Source: an uncultured Thiotrichaceae bacterium (GTDB lineage: Bacteria; Pseudomonadota; Gammaproteobacteria; Thiotrichales; Thiotrichaceae). Taken from it: DNA of 10,136 nt. How positions within the stretch are numbered: position 1 is the stretch's first letter; the number at the start of each line of letters is the position of its first letter. A model generated the notes under the pieces. That model was given only the letters and a program-made list of their open reading frames with translations. It was not told the DNA's origin and did not search any database. The stretch lies in contig CALHTA010000330.1 of assembly GCA_938038645.1 (NCBI GenBank), positions 1 through 10,136 on the forward strand. The letters are read 5' to 3'. The position numbers were made by a program, and so were the translations under genes. Positions 6,549 to 10,136 of this stretch are shown here, piece after piece.

Positions 6549-6578
6549 AGTTTAGTACACCGTTTTACAATTTGTCAG
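6549..6578 (-). promoter_or_regulatory. candidate promoter of the small RNA
   Basis: Minus strand CTGACA (6578-6573, 5 of 6 to consensus), 18-base spacer, TAAACT (6554-6549, 4 of 6). It lies in otherwise gene-free AT-rich DNA just upstream of the hairpin-terminator unit. Confidence 0.4.
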
Positions 6579-6587
6579 ATTATCGTA

Positions 6588-6632
6588 TTTTAATTGCGGT
6601 TAATTAATTAAAATATCGTCACGCAATTAAAA
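6588..6632. repeat. perfect 11-base inverted repeat in AT-rich DNA
   Basis: TTTTAATTGCG (6588-6598) and CGCAATTAAAA (6622-6632) are exact reverse complements separated by 23 bases that include TTAATTAATTAA. There is no T-tract after either side, so it is not a terminator. Its centre is about 68 bases upstream of the predicted small-RNA start, a position suited to an activator or a bent-DNA element; it also follows the Nudix stop codon at 6664 by about 30 bases. Confidence 0.55.
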
Positions 6633-6663
6633 CACAGATCAAAAAATAACAATTTTTGTCTTA

Positions 6664-7377
6664 TTATCCTTCTAAATTTCGGACGAAGGTATATTTTCCT
6701 GACTGCTCTTTCATTCGATATAAAGCAGCAGGGCGTCCTGATTCTTGACGCTTCTCTCCAGTATCAATGAGCAAATCGGCTTGCTCAATGCGCCGCCTAA
6801 ACGATTTTTTCTGAATAGGTTTACCAATGAGTACTTCATGTAATTGTTGAAGATCTGGCAGGGTGAATTTTTCTGCTAAGGCATAAGCAGGCACAATCGA
6901 ATAGAGCGCTTTTTCACGTAGTCGCTGAAGAGCAATTTGGATAATTTCTTGGTGATCAAACGCAAGTTTCATTGCCTCTAAGTCAGCAACATTTACCCAT
7001 GCTGCATCCTTTACCGTTTCTATGGAGACTGCACAAACCTGGTGGGCAATCAAAGAGGTATAGCAGATAGTGACAGACCAACCGCGTTTGTCGCGGGTCG
7101 CATTGCCGATGGTTTGTAATTGTTCGATATAAGGAGGGATAACACCTGTTTTTTCTTCAAGCTTGCGTAAAGCAGCCTGCTCAAGCGTTTGGTCATGCTG
7201 TAGTTCGACAAAGCCTCCTGGCAGTCCCCACAACCCCAAATCGGGATGAGCGGAGCGTTCTACCAATAAGACTTTTAGTTTGTTTTCATGGTAGGTAAAC
7301 AGGGTTGAATCAACGCTAAGCAGTGGCGTATCAAATTCTTTTTGGTCATATTGCTGTAAATAATCTGATTCAGTCAT
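6664..7377 (-). CDS. NrtR-type regulator: degenerate Nudix domain fused to a winged helix
   Basis: The 237-residue protein has an N-terminal Nudix domain (about 17-145) and a C-terminal winged helix (about 155-235; SFRRRIEQADLLIDTGE at 192-208, GRPAALYRM at 214-222). That pairing defines NrtR-like regulators, in which the Nudix fold senses ADP-ribose or related NAD metabolites. LWGLPGGFVEL starts the Nudix box, but the segment ending ALRKLEEKTGV (69-79) has Lys72 and Lys76 where hydrolases need Glu, and two extra residues precede it. Catalysis is therefore probably lost and ligand sensing kept, as in many family members. The ATG at 7377 has AAAAGG upstream; the in-frame GTG at 7401 would lie on the predicted transcription start region, so it was rejected. 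No NAD-synthesis gene is visible, so NAD control is inferred from family only. Confidence 0.88.
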   Translation of the reverse strand: MTESDYLQQYDQKEFDTPLLSVDSTLFTYHENKLKVLLVERSAHPDLGLWGLPGGFVELQHDQTLEQAALRKLEEKTGVIPPYIEQLQTIGNATRDKRGWSVTICYTSLIAHQVCAVSIETVKDAAWVNVADLEAMKLAFDHQEIIQIALQRLREKALYSIVPAYALAEKFTLPDLQQLHEVLIGKPIQKKSFRRRIEQADLLIDTGEKRQESGRPAALYRMKEQSGKYTFVRNLEG

Positions 7378-7401
7378 GTGTCTACCTTTTGGCTTGCACA
7401 C

Positions 7402-7430
7402 ATCGTATCTTTCGAATCGTCTAATTACAA
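7402..7430 (-). promoter_or_regulatory. promoter of the NrtR-like gene
   Basis: Minus strand TTGTAA (7430-7425), exactly 17 bases, TACGAT (7407-7402), each box 4 of 6 to consensus. Initiation near 7395 leaves a leader of about 18 bases before the ATG at 7377. A loose direct repeat, TTTCGAAT (7410-7417) and TTTCCGAAT (7431-7439), sits about two helical turns apart across the promoter and may be an operator. Confidence 0.5.
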
Positions 7431-7456
7431 TTTCCGAATGCTAAAGACCGTGAGTA

Positions 7457-7651
7457 TCAATCAACTTTATACTTTAAGTCGTGACCAATTGGACATTTAT
7501 TGTCTTTGATCAGCTTTTCTAAGATTTCCAACTTTACAGCCTGCAAAGCAGAATTATCAGGCTTGCTTGGATTTTCGTTTTGAATGGACTCATAACTATT
7601 GAGAATGCTGCAATCACAGCAGTCATCTATCTTATATTTATTGGTATTCAT
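7457..7651 (-). CDS. 64-residue cysteine-containing protein, unknown
   Basis: I do not recognise this family. The product has a cysteine cluster near the start, DDCCDCS (Cys11, Cys12, Cys14), a low-complexity Asn/Ser/Glu linker, one amphipathic helix-like stretch (LQAVKLEILEKLIKDN, about 36-51) and NKCPIGHDLKYKVD at the end (Cys53, His57). Three clustered cysteines plus a distal Cys-x3-His could bind zinc or another metal, but this is inferred. No signal peptide or membrane segment. The ATG at 7651 is preceded by GTGAG at a workable distance and is preferred over an in-frame GTG at 7660. It ends 80 bases before the NrtR-like start on the same strand; a promoter lies between, so the two may be partly co-transcribed. 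A real gene is likely but not certain. Confidence 0.6.
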   Translation of the reverse strand: MNTNKYKIDDCCDCSILNSYESIQNENPSKPDNSALQAVKLEILEKLIKDNKCPIGHDLKYKVD

Positions 7652-7673
7652 GACACTCACTATGTTTATTAGA

Positions 7674-7703
7674 AACCTCTAGGTCTGGGGGCCGCCTAAG
7701 GTT
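7674..7703 (-). other. GC-rich hairpin in the leader of the 64-residue gene
   Basis: AACCTCTAGG (7674-7683) and CCTAAGGTT (7695-7703) pair as an imperfect stem (one bulge) around a G/C-rich loop. With the predicted start near 7698 the hairpin would be at or near the 5' end of the mRNA, about 25 bases before the ATG. It may stabilise the transcript or be a protein-binding dyad. Confidence 0.35.
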
Positions 7704-7704
7704 A

Positions 7705-7734
7705 TTTATATCTCATGCTCTCATGAAATGCCTA
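7705..7734 (-). promoter_or_regulatory. candidate promoter of the 64-residue gene
   Basis: Minus strand TAGGCA (7734-7729, 4 of 6), 18-base spacer, TATAAA (7710-7705, 5 of 6). Its position between divergent genes fits, and it gives a leader of about 47 bases. Confidence 0.4.
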
Positions 7735-7782
7735 AACCTAAACTTAATGATTGGATTACAACCGCAACCTCAGGACTAAGCT

Positions 7783-7799
7783 TTGCTAATTTACTGCAA
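7783..7799. promoter_or_regulatory. possible LysR-type binding dyad upstream of the second LysR gene
   Basis: TTGC (7783-7786) and GCAA (7796-7799) form an interrupted dyad with a 9-base AT-rich centre, 37 bases before the chosen ATG at 7837. Interrupted dyads of this size are typical LysR sites, and autoregulation is common, but four-base arms are weak evidence. Confidence 0.25.
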
Positions 7800-7836
7800 T
7801 GAGTGTTACCTTCTTGAAATCTCTAACACGGCTAAT

Positions 7837-8781
7837 ATGATGGACAAGGACGCGATAACATTAAATAAACTCAGGCTACTGGCAGCGTTGATATCAGCGG
7901 GTTCATCGAATAAAGCTGCTGAACAACAGTCGCTTTCACCGCAAGCTTTTGCGGCCTCTCTCAAAGCAATTCAAACGGAATTTGGTTTAGATTTATTAGA
8001 GCAAGCCGGTGATGACTTACTGCCAACCTCTGAGTGCTTACGCATCGCAGAAGAAGGTAAACGCGTACTCGTGGCGTTGAACAGAGTGTCAACACTCGCC
8101 AAAGAAATGAAAAATGAGTCCCTTCCTGAAGTCGCTGTTGGCGTAATGACGGCATTTATTCACGGTGAGCTAGCACGCTGTATTGCTCGCTATTCTACTG
8201 AATATTCAAAGCTGGCGATCCGACTGGAAAGCCATACAAAACAACAACTCATTCAAAAACTAGTGGATGGCGAACTCGATATTGCTGCCGCTATCGGCAG
8301 TGTCACTGAGCCAGGCATAAGCACCTTTGCCACCATCGCTATGCGTATTGTTTGCGTGATGGCTCCCGACTGCCCATTGGCAAAACAAAAAGTTATCCAT
8401 GAAAATGACCTTCAGACTTATCGGCAAATTCGCTTAACGAAAGGCAGTGCCCTTAGAGTAGCGCTTGAGGCCAACGGGATAGCGGCTTCCCAAAGCCATG
8501 GCTGGGGAATTATTGAAGCAAATACGCAGCGAACCATGGTCATTATGGTTGAGGCTGGCGCGGGTGTTGCCTTAGTGGATCCACTGGTGCTCTCACCTGA
8601 AGATAAGATTGTTGTTCGTGAGTTTTCTCCACCGGTTTATGTGAACTTATCCCTATTTGCTCGAGATGACTGGGCTCGCAGACCATACGTAAAAGGCATG
8701 GCGCTAGCACTTTATGAGGCTTTAGCACCACTTTCTAGCTTGCGTACACTTCACCATGAAACAGGCACAGAATCACAATGA
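7837..8781 (+). CDS. LysR-family transcriptional regulator with a divergent DNA-binding domain
   Basis: From the ATG at 7837 (a second ATG follows directly) the product is 314 residues, normal for LysR proteins; the frame is open further upstream only to a TTG with no ribosome binding site. The winged-helix region (about 7-66; AGSSNKAAEQQSLSPQAFAA at 21-40) aligns with the family pattern but lacks the usual Ser after the recognition-helix start and the LFxR motif, reading LDLLEQ instead. The effector domain from about 96 is orthodox: VGVMTAFIHGELARCIARY, LVDGELDIAAAIG, VCVMAPDCPLA and VEAGAGVALVDPLVL, a set reminiscent of the OccR/NocR type that senses amino-acid derivatives; that link is tentative. 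Its TGA overlaps the ATG of the DeoR-type gene by 4 bases, so the two regulators are translationally coupled. Confidence 0.85.
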   Translation: MMDKDAITLNKLRLLAALISAGSSNKAAEQQSLSPQAFAASLKAIQTEFGLDLLEQAGDDLLPTSECLRIAEEGKRVLVALNRVSTLAKEMKNESLPEVAVGVMTAFIHGELARCIARYSTEYSKLAIRLESHTKQQLIQKLVDGELDIAAAIGSVTEPGISTFATIAMRIVCVMAPDCPLAKQKVIHENDLQTYRQIRLTKGSALRVALEANGIAASQSHGWGIIEANTQRTMVIMVEAGAGVALVDPLVLSPEDKIVVREFSPPVYVNLSLFARDDWARRPYVKGMALALYEALAPLSSLRTLHHETGTESQ

Positions 8782-9572
8782 GTCTTTCTCTTAGGCAGCA
8801 AAGAATATTGAAGCAAGCAACACTCAAAGGGCAGGTGTCAGTTGAAGTGTTAGTTGAACAGTTTGAGGTAACCCCACAAACGATTCGTAAAGACTTAACC
8901 GCGCTCTGTGACGCTGACTATTTAGTGCGTGTACATGGTGGAGCGGTTTTAGAATCGGGTGTTGCCAACGTTGGCTATGAGCAGCGCCGCACGATAGCCT
9001 CTGAGCATAAAAAGGAGCTGGCTAGGCTATGCGCTCGGCAAATTCCAGATAAAAGCTCATTGTTTATCAACATTGGGACAACGACAGAAGCCGTAGCAGA
9101 AGCCCTACTCAACCATAAAGACTTGATGGTTGTTACTAATAATCTCAACGTTGCGAATATACTTATTCAGAACCCTAGCTTTGAAGTGATCGTTGCAGGT
9201 GGTGCTTTACGACACTCCGACCGAGCGATTATTGGTGAGGCCACGGTTGATTTCGTTAGGCAATTCCGCCTCGATTATGCGGTGATCGGCATCTCTGCAC
9301 TTGATGAAGACGGCACGTTACTGGACTATGACTATCGAGAAGTAAGAGTTGCCCAAGCTATTTTAGAAAGTGCCCGAAACTGCTTTTTGGTCACTGATAC
9401 GACAAAGTTAGAACGCAATGCTCCCGTTAAAGTGGGCCATATCTCTCAACTAAAAGCGTTGTTTATCGATGAGTTAAAATCAGCACCGCTAACCGAAGCT
9501 TGCCAACAATACGACGTTGATATTTTCACACTAGACAATATTGCCTTAGCCAATCAGGACACCACAACGTGA
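8778..9572 (+). CDS. DeoR-family transcriptional regulator, GlpR-like
   Basis: The 264-residue protein matches GlpR of E. coli closely in motif order. The N-terminal DeoR helix-turn-helix is VSVEVLVEQFEVTPQTIRKD (20-39), then YLVRVHGGAVL (48-58). The sensor domain has IGTTTEAVAEALLNH (99-113), VVTNNLNVANIL (118-129), IVAGGALR (138-145), IIGEATVDFVRQFRLDYAVIG (151-171) and LLDYDYREVRVAQAI (181-195). These proteins repress catabolic operons and respond to phosphorylated sugars or polyols; GlpR responds to glycerol 3-phosphate. No glpD, glpK or glpF is visible, so the glycerol assignment rests on similarity. The ATG overlaps the LysR stop and has no strong ribosome binding site, as expected for coupling. 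Its own TGA overlaps the GTG of the DUF1285 gene. Confidence 0.9.
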   Translation: MSLSLRQQRILKQATLKGQVSVEVLVEQFEVTPQTIRKDLTALCDADYLVRVHGGAVLESGVANVGYEQRRTIASEHKKELARLCARQIPDKSSLFINIGTTTEAVAEALLNHKDLMVVTNNLNVANILIQNPSFEVIVAGGALRHSDRAIIGEATVDFVRQFRLDYAVIGISALDEDGTLLDYDYREVRVAQAILESARNCFLVTDTTKLERNAPVKVGHISQLKALFIDELKSAPLTEACQQYDVDIFTLDNIALANQDTTT

Positions 9573-10126
9573 GCACATTAGAATCATTAGCCGACGATTT
9601 GAAACCACTAACGGCGAGCGGCCACCCACCGGTTCACTTGTGGCAACCTGAGCGTCAGGGTGAAATTGATATCGTAATCAAGCGTGATGGAAGTTGGCTG
9701 CACGAAGGTGGACTCATCAAACGAGCAGCGTTAGTTAAACTGTTTGCTAGCGTGCTTTGGTACGAACACGGGCAGCACTATCTTAAAACACCTGCCGAAC
9801 AAATGAAAATAACCGTCGAAGCGACTCCTTTTCTTATGACACAGCTCACGGTGCAACATCCCAATACCCCTCAACAAGGACTCGTTCTCACTAGCAGCTA
9901 CGGTGACTTGGTTGTTGTCGGTGAAAGCAACCCACTTTGGATTGATAAATCCATTATTTCAGGGCAAGAAGTACCGTTGGTCGGAATTCGCTATGGAATG
10001 GTGGGACGTTTGACGAGCAGTATCCTGCATGAGCTCGCCGACCTTGGTGAAGTGGTTTCAGACGATAAAGGTGACTATTTGCGCCTCATAAGCAGTGGTT
10101 ATTCGATTGACTTAGCGATTGCCTGA
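9569..10126 (+). CDS. DUF1285 protein, function unknown
   Basis: The 185-residue product fits the DUF1285 family (PF06938). Landmarks: GHPPVHLWQPERQGEIDIVI (18-37), DGSWLHEGGLIKRAALVKLF (40-59), a short YLKTPAEQMKITVEATPFL segment (about 71-89) and a C-terminal VVSDDKGDYLRLISSGYSIDL. The family has solved structures but no established role. No signal peptide or membrane segment, so cytoplasmic. The start is GTG at 9569, overlapping the DeoR-type stop by 4 bases, with AGGA ending 9 bases upstream, which supports it over later ATGs. The gene ends 10 bases before the window edge, so whether the operon continues is unknown. Coupling to two regulators suggests a partner or output of that circuit, which is inference. 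Confidence 0.85.
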   Translation: MSTLESLADDLKPLTASGHPPVHLWQPERQGEIDIVIKRDGSWLHEGGLIKRAALVKLFASVLWYEHGQHYLKTPAEQMKITVEATPFLMTQLTVQHPNTPQQGLVLTSSYGDLVVVGESNPLWIDKSIISGQEVPLVGIRYGMVGRLTSSILHELADLGEVVSDDKGDYLRLISSGYSIDLAIA

Positions 10127-10136
10127 ATCACTATTC

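Noticed and set aside
6529..6560. GAGGAGGA on the plus strand as the ribosome binding site of a small gene
   Set aside because: No ATG, GTG or TTG start occurs at a workable distance and stops follow quickly; the complementary strand reading as an RNA seed explains it better.
7783..7836. An 18-codon N-terminal extension of the second LysR protein
   Set aside because: It would begin at TTG without a ribosome binding site; the ATG at 7837 gives normal family length and the sequence of the extension is unlike LysR N-termini.
1..10136. CRISPR array, insertion sequence, integrase, attachment site, tRNA or toxin-antitoxin pair
   Set aside because: No regular direct repeats, terminal inverted repeats with transposase, cloverleaf-like sequence or recognisable toxin family were seen.

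Overview
This window looks like chromosomal DNA from a moderately AT-rich gammaproteobacterium. Supporting this are a RimK nearly collinear with the E. coli enzyme, an HdfR-like LysR regulator, a GlpR-type DeoR regulator, a PA3496-like small protein and DUF1285. A marine Oceanospirillales-type host such as a Marinomonas relative fits the gene set and base composition, but this is an inference, not an identification. I see no rRNA, tRNA, CRISPR, insertion sequence, phage gene or plasmid gene. Every long open frame is intact.

Left arm (1-4243, all minus strand). In transcription order: a small exported acidic protein with its own promoter and a strong terminator; rimK (ribosomal protein S6 glutamate ligase); a RimB-like retropepsin-fold 'zinc protease'; a DUF1479/YbiU-like iron/2-oxoglutarate oxygenase-like protein; a YeaD-like hexose-6-phosphate mutarotase overlapping it by 4 bp; and the first codons of another gene leaving the left edge. 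RimK and the RimB-like protein form a known functional pairing. The oxygenase and mutarotase are translationally coupled.

Middle (4244-7782). An HdfR-like LysR regulator faces a small charge-segregated PA3496-like protein. Then come an AhpD-like CxxCxxxH peroxidase-related protein, and leftward an NrtR-type Nudix/winged-helix regulator whose Nudix box has lost key glutamates, preceded by a 64-residue cysteine-containing orphan. Between the peroxidase-related gene and the Nudix gene lies a compact minus-strand unit (promoter, CCUCCUC single-stranded stretch, hairpin, intrinsic terminator) that looks like an undescribed small RNA. The promoters of the two small acidic-protein genes share an unusually similar 32-bp layout.

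Right arm (7783-10136, plus strand). Three genes, a divergent LysR-type regulator, a GlpR-like DeoR regulator and a DUF1285 protein, are joined by ATGA and GTGA overlaps, so two transcription factors and a protein of unknown function are probably made together. No glycerol or sugar catabolic gene is visible beside them.

Overall, five of the thirteen complete genes encode regulators or regulator-like proteins (two LysR, one DeoR, one NrtR-like) or a ribosome-modifying enzyme (RimK). No intergenic stretch exceeds 300 bases; the longest are 5596-5848 and 6428-6663, both described below.
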